Origin: Noviherbaspirillum sp.
GTDB taxonomy: Bacteria > Pseudomonadota > Gammaproteobacteria > Burkholderiales > Burkholderiaceae
DNA: 9,087 bases
Assembly (NCBI GenBank): GCA_028292785.1
Contig: JAQGLQ010000054.1
Coordinates: 1-9,087 of the forward strand
Reading direction: 5' to 3'
In this document: positions 1-6,413 of the stretch, in pieces
Position numbering within the stretch: position 1 is the first letter of the stretch
Layout of the letters: the number at the start of each line of letters is the position of its first letter
Notes under the pieces: model-generated
The model's database searches: none
Seen by the model: the letters and a program-made list of their open reading frames with translations, nothing else
Told to the model about the DNA's origin: nothing
Made by a program: the position numbers and the translations under genes

Positions 1-1254
1 GATCAGCGCCCTGTCCCCTTCCAGCCGGAAGCCGGCCAGCCATCCCGTATAAGCTCCGAAAAATTTCCGCAGGTGATGCGGCATGCCTGTAACGAGCCGC
101 GTCGACAGCGGGTCGGCCAGCCTGATCAGGTACGGCGTCAGCAAGGTGGTAATGGCAGACACCGCGACCACGATGGGATAGAGAAATTCGCTGGTGACCT
201 TGAGAGCCAAGCCGAGCGAAGCGATGATGAAAGAGAACTCGCCGATCTGCGCGAGACTCATCCCGACACGCATCGAAGTGCGTCCGTCATGGCCGGCAAG
301 AAACGTTCCAAGGCTGCAGGTAAGCACCTTGCCGATCACGACGGCCAGGGTGATGAGCGCGATCGGCAGCGCGTAATCGACCAGCACGCGCGGATCGAAC
401 AGCAGGCCGATCGCGACGAAGAAGATGGCGCTGAACATGTTGCGCACCGGTTCGATCAGACGCTCGATCCAGTGCAACTGACGCGCTTCCGCCATGATGG
501 CGCCGATCATGAAAGCGCCCAGCGCAATGCTGTAATCCAGCTTCACCACCAGCAGGCAAAAGCCGAAACACAGGCCGAGCACCGTGATCAGCATCATTTC
601 GCTGCTTTCGAAGCGCGCCACGTAAGCCAGCAGGCGCGGCACCATCAAGAGGCCCAGCACCAGCGCGACGATCATGAACAGTGACAGCTTGCCGACCGTC
701 GCGAACACATCGCCGGCGTCGACCGCGCCGGTCATGGCGATTCCTGACAGCAGGGCGATCATGCCGATAGCCAGTATGTCCTCGACGATCAGGATGCCGA
801 ACACCAGTTGCGCGAAGCGTTCGCGCTTCATCCCGAGTTCATCGAGCGCCTTGACGATGATGGTGGTCGAGGAAATCGCGAGCATGGCGCCGAGAAATAG
901 CGAATCCATCGGCTTCCATCCGAAGAACAGGCCGATTTCGTAGCCTAGCCAGATCATCAGTACGATCTCCGACAGCGCGGCGACGAAAGCCGTGGCGCCC
1001 ACCTTGCCCAGCTTCCTCAAGCTGAATTCCAGCCCGAGCGAAAACATCAGGAACACCACGCCGAGTTCGGCGAGGATCTGGATCGTATGCTGATCCTCGA
1101 TCAACTGGAACGGCGGGGTATGCGGCCCGATGATGACGCCAGCCACGATGTAACCGAGCACCACCGGCTGCCGCAGGCGGTGAAACAGGATGGCGACCAC
1201 GCCCGCCATCAGCATGATCACGGCGAGATCCTGGATGAAGCTTGCTGCGTGCAT
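1..1254 (-). CDS. Kef/YbaL-type cation:proton antiporter (CPA2), C-terminus cut by window edge
   Basis: Integral inner-membrane monovalent cation/proton antiporter, probably exchanging K+ or Na+ for H+. Translating the minus strand from ATG 1254 gives 418 uninterrupted residues to the window edge. They form a series of hydrophobic helices covering nearly the whole Na_H_exchanger domain (about residues 8-385). Visible family motifs are LGYIVAGVIIGP (33-44), the FSLGLEFS segment (71-78), an acidic pair Glu158-Asp159 in ILIVEDILA, which is the ion-binding position, and LAQIGEFSFI (334-343). The Glu-Asp pair resembles YbaL more than the Gln-Asp of KefB/KefC (family knowledge from memory). Full-length relatives carry a C-terminal RCK/TrkA-N or other soluble domain. 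The 30 or so residues after the membrane domain do not yet show one, so the regulatory type is unknown. No clear Shine-Dalgarno precedes ATG 1254, but the next residues (MHAASFIQDLAVIMLMAGVVAILF) fit a typical Kef N terminus. TATTAT (complement of 1319-1324) is a possible -10, without a good -35. Confidence 0.9.
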   Translation of the reverse strand, partial: MHAASFIQDLAVIMLMAGVVAILFHRLRQPVVLGYIVAGVIIGPHTPPFQLIEDQHTIQILAELGVVFLMFSLGLEFSLRKLGKVGATAFVAALSEIVLMIWLGYEIGLFFGWKPMDSLFLGAMLAISSTTIIVKALDELGMKRERFAQLVFGILIVEDILAIGMIALLSGIAMTGAVDAGDVFATVGKLSLFMIVALVLGLLMVPRLLAYVARFESSEMMLITVLGLCFGFCLLVVKLDYSIALGAFMIGAIMAEARQLHWIERLIEPVRNMFSAIFFVAIGLLFDPRVLVDYALPIALITLAVVIGKVLTCSLGTFLAGHDGRTSMRVGMSLAQIGEFSFIIASLGLALKVTSEFLYPIVVAVSAITTLLTPYLIRLADPLSTRLVTGMPHHLRKFFGAYTGWLAGFRLEGDRALI

Positions 1255-1392
1255 GCGAGGAAGTCGTGTCGAAGAATGAAGGGCCGGACCGGCGCAGCCG
1301 GGTTGAAGTTGCGCAGGAATAATACTACGGGGAGGTTGTCCGGCCGATTGAATGTCGCGATGTCCGTGCGCAAAGCGCGGCGACGCATCTAA

Positions 1393-1415
1393 GAGCCTGT
1401 TCGGGATCTTTTCGG
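1393..1415 (+). repeat. Left terminal inverted repeat of the MITE-like element
   Basis: This 23-bp end pairs with 1615-1637 at 21 of 23 positions; the mismatches are G/T at position 13 and T/C at position 20 of the repeat. It directly follows the TAA at 1390-1392. Confidence 0.75.
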
Positions 1416-1452
1416 CATGCGCGTTCGAGCGAGAAGGGATGCAGTGCAAGGC

Positions 1453-1570
1453 GCGGCGCGCCGCACAGGGTGGACCCCTGTGCAAGCGACGCAACGCCGC
1501 AATGCCCTTGCAGGGCGCGCATTGGCTTGCAAGCCAATGCCGTTGCGCAGGCGTGGGGCCATGCCCCACG
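1453..1570. repeat. Cluster of palindromes and hairpins inside the element
   Basis: Successive self-complementary units can be read by eye. They are a 12-bp palindrome GCGGCGCGCCGC (1453-1464), an 8-bp stem GCACAGGG/CCCTGTGC with a 5-base loop (1463-1483), GCCCT/AGGGC with a 3-base loop (1504-1516), a perfect 22-bp palindrome (1519-1540), and an 8-bp stem CGTGGGGC/GCCCCACG with loop CAT (1552-1570). CGCAACG (1490-1496) also pairs with CGTTGCG (1541-1547), enclosing the middle units. In single-stranded form or RNA the element could fold into a multi-arm structure on either strand. None of the hairpins is followed by a T-tract, so they do not look like ordinary intrinsic terminators. Confidence 0.75.
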
Positions 1571-1614
1571 AAATCCCTGCTCCACCCCTTCTCGCTCGAA
1601 CCCTTCGGGCAGCC

Positions 1615-1637
1615 CCGGAAAGATACCGAACAGGCTC
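1615..1637 (-). repeat. Right terminal inverted repeat of the MITE-like element
   Basis: Reverse-complement partner of 1393-1415, with 21 of 23 bases matching, directly followed by TAA at 1638-1640. The neighbouring 16-bp inner repeat at 1586-1601 is the perfect complement of 1423-1438. Confidence 0.75.
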
Positions 1638-1705
1638 TAAGATGTGAGCGCCGAAAAAGAGTTCGCGATACTTTTCCCGTACTTTTTGCGGCGGCGGTCC
1701 GTCAG

Positions 1706-2488
1706 TCAAAGCAGCGAGCCGAGCATGCGCCGCGCGCTTTCCAGTTCCGGCAGGAGCGTCCCGATCATCTTGTCGAGCGAATATCGCGAAGCCGCCGCCA
1801 CCAGGCTCATCGAGGCGACGGTACGGCCGCCCGCGTCACGGATCGGCACCGCGATCGACCGCAAACCGAGTTCCAGTTCTTCATTGCTGACTGCATATCC
1901 CTGGTTGCGCACTTCTTCCAGCAGGGACATCAGCACCGCGAGATCGGTGCGCGTATGCGGCGTGAGGCGATGACGTCCCATGCGCTTGAGCAGCCGTTCG
2001 GCCTCCTGTTCGGGCAACGCGGCCAGCAGCACCCTCCCGGTCGCCGCGCAATATGCGGGCAGGCGCGAACCCAGGCCGAGTCCGTTCGACAGGCTGCGGC
2101 GGGTGGCGGCGCGCGCCACGAACACCGCATCGGTGCCGTCGAGCACCGCCAGCGAACTCGATTCGCGCGTGCGCTCGCTGGTGGCCTCGAGAATCGGCTG
2201 AACCAGCTTGGGCATCGGGGTGGAGGTGACATACGCATGTCCGAGCCGCAACACGCGGGGCGCAAGCCTGAAATACCGGCCCTCCGCCTCGACATAGCCA
2301 AGCCGCTGCAGCGTCAGCAGGGAACGTCGCGCCGACGCCCGCGTATGGCCTGTGATATCGGCCGCTTCCGTCAGCGTCAACGCTCCGTTGCGGATGCCGA
2401 ACGCCTCGATGATGGCCAGGCCTTTTTCGAGGCCGGCCACATACTCCTTATCTTCGCTGGTGCGCGTATCAGTGCCCGTTCCCGTCAT
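1706..2488 (-). CDS. tphR: IclR-family transcriptional regulator of the terephthalate operon (TphR-like)
   Basis: A 260-residue DNA-binding regulator, the usual IclR-family length. Residues about 16-80 form the N-terminal winged helix-turn-helix (GLEKGLAIIEAFG, then LTLTEAADITGHTRASARRSL as the helix-turn-helix, then the wing LGYVEAEGRYFRL). Residues about 90-255 are the effector-binding domain, with typical stretches such as LPAYCAATGRVLLA and RSIAVPIRDAGGRTVASMSL. The pattern is that of the PcaR/PobR branch, which governs aromatic acid catabolism. ATG 2488 is preceded by GGAG with a 6-base gap (complement of 2495-2498). The gene is divergent from the catabolic operon, with a 211-bp region between them, as tphR is in Comamonas tph clusters. 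The inferred role is activation of the operon in response to terephthalate. Family assignment is very secure; the effector is inferred from the neighbours. Confidence 0.88.
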   Translation of the reverse strand: MTGTGTDTRTSEDKEYVAGLEKGLAIIEAFGIRNGALTLTEAADITGHTRASARRSLLTLQRLGYVEAEGRYFRLAPRVLRLGHAYVTSTPMPKLVQPILEATSERTRESSSLAVLDGTDAVFVARAATRRSLSNGLGLGSRLPAYCAATGRVLLAALPEQEAERLLKRMGRHRLTPHTRTDLAVLMSLLEEVRNQGYAVSNEELELGLRSIAVPIRDAGGRTVASMSLVAAASRYSLDKMIGTLLPELESARRMLGSLL

Positions 2489-2538
2489 GAAAAACTCCGT
2501 GGCTTTCCCGTTGAGTCGCCTAAAATTCGGCCAACACC

Positions 2539-2563
2539 GTTCGATATGCGAACATTTTATTCG
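2539..2563. promoter_or_regulatory. Predicted IclR-type operator with three 10-bp-spaced half-sites
   Basis: GTTCG-ATATG-CGAAC (2539-2553) is a perfect 5-bp inverted repeat with a 5-base spacer. A third half-site, ATTCG (2559-2563), is placed 20 bp from the first half, so half-sites recur every 10 bp. PcaU/PobR-type IclR regulators are known to bind sets of three 10-bp elements of this kind, and PcaR sites begin with GTTCG. The site lies in the divergent region, immediately upstream of a candidate -35 for the operon, as expected for an activator. It also sits about 50 bp upstream of the regulator start, so autoregulation is possible. Confidence 0.6.
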
Positions 2564-2568
2564 AAATC

Positions 2569-2597
2569 TTGACGGAAAATCCAGTGCGAACTAACGT
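2569..2597 (+). promoter_or_regulatory. Candidate sigma-70 promoter of the tph operon
   Basis: TTGACG (2569-2574) matches the -35 consensus at five of six positions. TAACGT (2592-2597) stands at a 17-bp spacing but matches the -10 only weakly. A strong -35 with a weak -10, directly downstream of the predicted IclR operator, would fit an activator-dependent promoter. It would leave an untranslated leader of about 95 bases before the ATG at 2700. This is prediction by eye; other -10 choices are possible. Confidence 0.35.
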
Positions 2598-2699
2598 TTA
2601 TGCTGAGCTTGCATGTTTCGCCATCGCGGGCCTGCTCCCCGCTGGTACCGTGCGCTCCGAATCACTTTCCGAGACGCCCAAACATAACAAGGATATTCA

Positions 2700-3680
2700 A
2701 TGAGACAACGTCTTCTTTCATCCCTCGTAGTGGCCGGCCTCATGACCGGCGCGCCTACGCTGGCCCTGGCCCAAGGCGCGGCCAGCTTTCCGAACAAGCC
2801 GATCAATATCATCGTTCCCTTCCCCGCCGGCGGCACGGCGGACGTCCTGCCGCGCATCGTCGGCCAGAAGCTGAGCGAAAAATGGGGCCAGCCGGTCATC
2901 ATCGAGAACCGCTCGGGCGCCGGCGGCAATATCGGCGCCCAGGCCGTCGCCAAGGCCGCGCCCGATGGCTATACGCTGCTGGCCACGCCGCCGGCGCCAC
3001 TATCCATCAACCAGAACCTGTACAAGAACCTCGGCTACGAGCCGGAGCGCTTCGTCCCGATCACGGTGCTGGCGGCGGTGCCGAACGTGCTGGCGGTGCG
3101 CAGTACCCTGCCGGTGTCGAACGTCAAGGAATTCATCGCCTACGCCAAGAAGGAAAACGGCAATGTGACGGCGGCCACCCAGGGCAACGGCACCACCTCG
3201 CATCTGACCGCCACCATGTTTTCCACCCAGGCAGGCGTGAAATTCACTTTCGTTCCCTACAAGGGCACGGCGCCCGCGCTGGGCGACCTGATGGGCGGAC
3301 AGGTGGATGCGTTCTTCGACAACATCAGTTCCAGCTATCGCCAACATGAAGCCGGCAAGGTGAAGATTCTGGCGGTCGCCAGCTCCACCCGCAGCCCGCT
3401 GCTGCCGAACGTGCCGACCATCGCCGAAACCGGCCTGCCGCAATTCAATTCCTCCACCTGGTTCGCGGTGGTCGCGCCTCCGGGCACGCCCGACGATGTC
3501 GCGCAGAAACTCAATAGCGCCATCGTCGAAGTGCTGAATATGAAGGACGTCAGGCAGAAATTCCTCGACCAGGGCGCGGAAGTCGTCGGCAATACGCCGA
3601 AGCAGATGAATGAATTCGTGGCGAACGAGCGCACCCGCTGGAAGAAAGTGATCGACAGCGCCGGCGTCACAATGAACTAA
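2700..3680 (+). CDS. tphC: Tripartite tricarboxylate transporter (Bug/TctC family) substrate-binding protein, TphC-like
   Basis: A periplasmic solute-binding protein of 326 residues, the usual length of the Bug/TctC family. It starts with a signal peptide: basic MRQR, a hydrophobic stretch, and probable cleavage after LALA (residue 24). Family signatures follow: [13 protein letters not shown] (about 37-49), the glycine-rich [12 protein letters not shown] (69-80) and [22 protein letters not shown], which together form the two-lobed ligand pocket. AAGGA (2689-2693) lies 6 bases before the ATG. It is the first gene of the plus-strand operon, 22 bp ahead of the oxygenase gene. In Comamonas, TphC binds terephthalate and works with a TctA/TctB-type permease (TpiA-TpiB) encoded elsewhere. 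No membrane component is present here either. The ligand assignment rests on operon position; the family assignment is clear. Confidence 0.88.
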   Translation: MRQRLLSSLVVAGLMTGAPTLALAQGAASFPNKPINIIVPFPAGGTADVLPRIVGQKLSEKWGQPVIIENRSGAGGNIGAQAVAKAAPDGYTLLATPPAPLSINQNLYKNLGYEPERFVPITVLAAVPNVLAVRSTLPVSNVKEFIAYAKKENGNVTAATQGNGTTSHLTATMFSTQAGVKFTFVPYKGTAPALGDLMGGQVDAFFDNISSSYRQHEAGKVKILAVASSTRSPLLPNVPTIAETGLPQFNSSTWFAVVAPPGTPDDVAQKLNSAIVEVLNMKDVRQKFLDQGAEVVGNTPKQMNEFVANERTRWKKVIDSAGVTMN

Positions 3681-3702
3681 ACCGGAACAACAGGAACAAG
3701 GC

Positions 3703-4941
3703 ATGGAAAGCAAACTCAACGATACGCGCAGCTGGGAACCCGGCCTGACCCGGGTCCCCTACTGGATCTATAACGACGACGCCGTCTACCGCGAAGAGCA
3801 GCAGCGCGTTTTTCAGGGTCCGACCTGGAACTATCTCTGCCTAGAGGCCGAGATCCCCGAACCCGGCGACTATCGCACCACCTTCGTCGGCGACGTGCCG
3901 GTGATCGTCGTGCGCGATGAGGAAGGCGAACTGCAGGCGTTCGAGAACCGTTGCGCGCACCGCGGCGCGCTGATCGCACTGAAGGATGGCGGCAAGGCCA
4001 GGGATTTCAGCTGCGTGTATCACGCCTGGCGCTATGACCTGCAGGGCAATTTGAAGGGCGTGGCGTTTGAACAGGGGGTCAACGGCAAGGGCGGGATGCC
4101 GCCCGAATTCCGCAAGGAAGAACATGGTCCGCGCAAGCTGCGCACCACCACTGCGGCCGGCCTGGTGTTCGGCAGCTTCGACGAGGACGTGCCGTCGATC
4201 GAGGAATATCTCGGCGACGAAGTGATGGCCCGCATCGAGCGCGTGCTGTCCAAGCCGGTGGAAGTGATCGGCCGCTTCAAGCAGACCATCCCGAACAACT
4301 GGAAGCTCTACATGGAGAACGTGAAGGACTCGTATCATGCGAGCCTGCTGCACGTGTTCTTCACCACGTTCAAGCTCAACCGCCTGTCGCAGAAAGGCGG
4401 CGTGATCCTGAGCGAGAACGGCGCGCATCACGTGAGTTGGTCCAAGGTCGATCACAAGCCGCAGGAAAGCAAGGAATACAGCTCGGAGAAACTGCGTTCG
4501 GACAAGGAAGGCTATGAACTGGCCGACCCCACCATGCTCGACGGCTGCGACGAGTTCGGCGACGGCGTGTCGCTGCAGATCCTGTCGGTATTCCCCGGCT
4601 TCGTGCTGGCGCAGATCTCGAACACGCTGGCGATACGCCAGATCTTGCCGGCCGGGCGCGAGAAGACCGTGCTCAACTGGGTCTATTTCGGATTCACCGA
4701 TGACACGCCGGAACTGCGCCGCATGCGGCTCAAGCAATTGAACCTGACCGGGCCGGCCGGCTTCGTATCGATGGAAGACGGTGCGGTAGGCGGCTTCGTG
4801 CAGCGCGGCATCGCCGGCGCCCAGAACGAACAGGCCATCCTGGAAATGGGCGGTTCGAGCATCGAAACGCAGGATAACCGCACCACCGAAGCGTCGGTGC
4901 GCGGCTTTTGGAACGCTTATCGCGGCTACATGGAGATTTAA
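3703..4941 (+). CDS. tphA2: Terephthalate 1,2-dioxygenase, large (alpha) oxygenase subunit
   Basis: A cytoplasmic Rieske non-heme iron oxygenase of 412 residues; Comamonas TphA2 is about the same length. It adds O2 to terephthalate to give the 1,2-cis-dihydrodiol. The N-terminal Rieske domain carries CAHRGALIA and CVYHAW, so Cys84/His86 and Cys104/His107 hold the [2Fe-2S] cluster. The catalytic domain has [13 protein letters not shown]: bridging Asp209 and iron ligands His212 and His217, with the third ligand Asp359 in [10 protein letters not shown]. Ser245, Arg312 and Arg393 align with Ser243, Arg309 and Arg390 of the Comamonas enzyme, which I recall as the proposed substrate-carboxylate contacts. 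Long identical blocks, such as [21 protein letters not shown] and [10 protein letters not shown], also match that enzyme as I remember it. AGGA (3692-3695) lies 7 bases before ATG 3703. The small-subunit gene follows after 4 bp. Alternatives in the family (salicylate or anthranilate hydroxylases) are less likely given the operon. Confidence 0.92.
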   Translation: MESKLNDTRSWEPGLTRVPYWIYNDDAVYREEQQRVFQGPTWNYLCLEAEIPEPGDYRTTFVGDVPVIVVRDEEGELQAFENRCAHRGALIALKDGGKARDFSCVYHAWRYDLQGNLKGVAFEQGVNGKGGMPPEFRKEEHGPRKLRTTTAAGLVFGSFDEDVPSIEEYLGDEVMARIERVLSKPVEVIGRFKQTIPNNWKLYMENVKDSYHASLLHVFFTTFKLNRLSQKGGVILSENGAHHVSWSKVDHKPQESKEYSSEKLRSDKEGYELADPTMLDGCDEFGDGVSLQILSVFPGFVLAQISNTLAIRQILPAGREKTVLNWVYFGFTDDTPELRRMRLKQLNLTGPAGFVSMEDGAVGGFVQRGIAGAQNEQAILEMGGSSIETQDNRTTEASVRGFWNAYRGYMEI

Positions 4942-4945
4942 GAAG

Positions 4946-5419
4946 ATGAGCGTCTTTACACAAGAGCGGCTGATCGCCCTCAACGCCGCCTATGCGCGCT
5001 GCATCGACAACGACGCGCTGGAACAGTGGCCGGATTTCTTCCTCGAGCGCTGCCTGTACCTGATCACCTCCGCCGACAACCATGCGGCCGGCATGCAGTC
5101 CGGCATCGTCTATGCCGATACGCGCGCCATGCTGCGGGACCGCGTGCTGGCGCTGCGCGACGCCAATGTCTATGAAGAGCAGCGCTACCGCCACATCATC
5201 GGCGCACCCTTCATCCTCGAGCAAGCCGCCGACAGCGTCACGGTCGAAAGTCCGTACATGGTCGCGCGCACCATGCGCGACGGCAGCATGCAGCTGTTCG
5301 CGACCGGCCGTTACCTCGACCGCATCGTCAGCGATGCCGATGGATCGCTGAAGTTCGCCGAGCGCCTGGCGATCAACGACAGCAACGATATCGATACCCT
5401 GCTGGTCATTCCGCTATGA
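4946..5419 (+). CDS. tphA3: Terephthalate 1,2-dioxygenase, small (beta) oxygenase subunit
   Basis: A 157-residue protein of the ring-hydroxylating dioxygenase beta-subunit family (NTF2-like alpha/beta cone). It is structural and would complete the alpha3-beta3 oxygenase; it carries no cofactor. The N-terminal helices (ERLIALNAAYARCIDNDALEQWPDFF) and the strand pattern with YRHIIGAPFI and VESPYMVARTMRDGSMQLFATGRYLDRI are typical of the family; Comamonas TphA3 is about 154 residues. The ATG is 4 bases past the TAA of tphA2, with GGAG (4932-4935) inside the end of tphA2 as ribosome binding site, so the two subunits are translationally linked. Its stop overlaps the next start in ATGA. Confidence 0.9.
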   Translation: MSVFTQERLIALNAAYARCIDNDALEQWPDFFLERCLYLITSADNHAAGMQSGIVYADTRAMLRDRVLALRDANVYEEQRYRHIIGAPFILEQAADSVTVESPYMVARTMRDGSMQLFATGRYLDRIVSDADGSLKFAERLAINDSNDIDTLLVIPL

Positions 5420-6396
5420 CCGCCTCCTCCGCAAAGCGGATCGCGATCGCGGTCGGCGAACCCAACGGCATCGGCCCTGAAATCGCGGTGAAAGCCGCCG
5501 TGGAAATGCATGGCAACGGAGTCGAGCTGGTGCTGGTCGGCGACGCTTTCGTGCTGCATCACTATGCCGAGCGTCACGCGCCGGGACGCGAACTGGTGAA
5601 GTTCGACCCGGTCGCCAAGGCGGATCCATCGACCCTGCCCTTCGTCGATGTGTTGTCGCTGCCGACCAATGCCTTCACGCCCGGCGAGATACGCGCCGAA
5701 GCCGGCACGGCCACCGTCGCCTACGTGCGCGCGGCGGTCGAACTGGCCCAGCGCGGCGCGGTCGACGCGGTGATCGGCTGTCCGCAATCGGAAACCGCGA
5801 TCAATCGCGCCGGCATCAGGTTTTCCGGCTATCCCGGCCTGATCGCGCAATTGACCGATACACCGGAAGACCGGGTGTTCATGCTGCTGGTGTCGCCGCA
5901 GCTGAAGATCGGTCATGTGACGCTGCACGAAGGCATACACAGCGCGCTCGGCCGCATCACGACGGAACTGGTGGTCGCTGCCGCCAAGGCCGTGATCGAA
6001 GCCACCAAAACGCTGGGCATCGCCGCGCCGCGCCTTGGCGTGTTCGGCATCAATCCGCACGCCGGCGAGGATGGCCTGTTCGGCGACGAAGACCTGAAGA
6101 TCAACGTGCCGGCGGTCGCCCGCCTGCGCGAAATGGGTTATCAGGTCGACGGTCCGGTAGGCGCCGACATCATGCTGTCGCAACGCAAGCACGATGTATA
6201 TCTCGCGATGTATCACGACCAGGGGCACATCCCGATCAAGCTGCTGAGCCCGCTCGATGCCAGCGCCCTCTCGATCGGCTCCGGCATCGTGTTCAGCAGT
6301 GTCGGCCATGGCTGCGCCTTTGACATCGCCGGACGCGGCGTGGCCGATCCGAAAGCCATCCTGCGCACCATCCGCATGCTCGCCGCTCTGGCGTGA
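5416..6396 (+). CDS. tphB: 1,2-dihydroxy-3,5-cyclohexadiene-1,4-dicarboxylate dehydrogenase (PdxA family)
   Basis: A 326-residue cytoplasmic NAD(P)-dependent, metal-dependent dehydrogenase of the PdxA superfamily. It oxidises the terephthalate dihydrodiol with loss of CO2 to give protocatechuate. PdxA-type motifs are GEPNGIGPE (14-22), the metal ligands His171 (in LHEGIH), His215 (in GINPHAGEDG) and His267 (in YHDQGHIPIK), and the C-terminal GSGIVFSSVGHGCAFDIAGRG. A stand-alone pyridoxine gene (pdxA) has the same fold. The assignment as TphB comes from its place between the oxygenase small subunit and the reductase, as in Comamonas. ATG 5416 overlaps the tphA3 stop by 4 bp (ATGA), pointing to coupled translation. 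Its TGA (6394-6396) overlaps a possible GTG start of the next gene. Confidence 0.9.
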   Translation: MTASSAKRIAIAVGEPNGIGPEIAVKAAVEMHGNGVELVLVGDAFVLHHYAERHAPGRELVKFDPVAKADPSTLPFVDVLSLPTNAFTPGEIRAEAGTATVAYVRAAVELAQRGAVDAVIGCPQSETAINRAGIRFSGYPGLIAQLTDTPEDRVFMLLVSPQLKIGHVTLHEGIHSALGRITTELVVAAAKAVIEATKTLGIAAPRLGVFGINPHAGEDGLFGDEDLKINVPAVARLREMGYQVDGPVGADIMLSQRKHDVYLAMYHDQGHIPIKLLSPLDASALSIGSGIVFSSVGHGCAFDIAGRGVADPKAILRTIRMLAALA

Positions 6397-6413
6397 CAAG
6401 AATAGAATCGACC

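Larger units (their letters stand above)
1393..1637. mobile_element. MITE-like element with 23-bp terminal inverted repeats and TAA flanks
   Basis: The left end (1393-1415) begins GAGCCTGTTCGGGATCTTT, and the complement of the right end (1615-1637) begins GAGCCTGTTCGGTATCTTT. Over 23 bp the two ends differ at two positions. A second, perfect 16-bp inverted match GTTCGAGCGAGAAGGG lies inside (1423-1438 against 1586-1601). The element is bordered on both sides by TAA (1390-1392 and 1638-1640), which could be a 3-bp target-site duplication. There is no transposase frame, so it would be a non-autonomous element mobilised in trans. GAGCC ends with a 3-bp T-N-A-type duplication recall the IS1031 group of the IS5 family, but that link is from memory and not verified. 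An alternative is an intergenic repeat of REP/BIME type. The inverted similarity extends a few bases beyond the TAA (catct left, agatg right), so the exact ends could differ by a few bases. Confidence 0.65.
1255..1705. other. Intergenic region without genes, holding a MITE-like element
   Basis: This 451-base stretch separates the start of the antiporter gene from the stop of the IclR regulator gene, both read on the minus strand. I find no convincing coding frame. Long plus-strand frames that cross it read straight through the regulator antisense and give Arg/Ser/Ala-rich nonsense. The middle 245 bp are a structured inverted-repeat element described separately. The flanks (1255-1389 and 1641-1705) would hold the antiporter promoter and the 3' end of the regulator transcript. 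I see no strong terminator with a T-tract in them. Confidence 0.7.

Noticed and set aside
73..684. Plus-strand open frame of about 200 codons inside the antiporter region
   Set aside because: It is antisense to well-conserved transmembrane antiporter sequence and its translation is an Arg/Gln/His/Asp-rich low-complexity string.
1463..1570. Hairpin cluster as a CRISPR array or tRNA/ncRNA gene
   Set aside because: The units differ in sequence, with no regularly spaced direct repeats. No cloverleaf with conserved tRNA bases can be drawn, and the terminal inverted repeats explain the region better as a MITE-like element.
1352..2572. Long plus-strand open frame of about 400 codons crossing the intergenic element and the regulator
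   Set aside because: It runs antisense through the clear IclR gene and through the hairpin element. The translation is rich in Arg, His, Gln and Ala without any domain, typical of a shadow frame in GC-rich DNA.
3841..4983. Minus-strand open frame of 380 codons opposite the oxygenase large subunit
   Set aside because: The plus strand encodes an intact TphA2 with all metal ligands. The antisense product has no recognisable domain and reflects high-GC codon bias.
5416..6396. Reading the PdxA-family gene as the pyridoxine biosynthesis gene pdxA
   Set aside because: The fold is shared, but the gene overlaps the oxygenase small-subunit gene and abuts the reductase gene, exactly as tphB does. A housekeeping pdxA is not expected here.
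5311..6399. Minus-strand open frame of about 360 codons opposite tphB
   Set aside because: A shadow of the PdxA-family gene, with low-complexity His/Arg/Asp/Gly-rich translation and no upstream signals.
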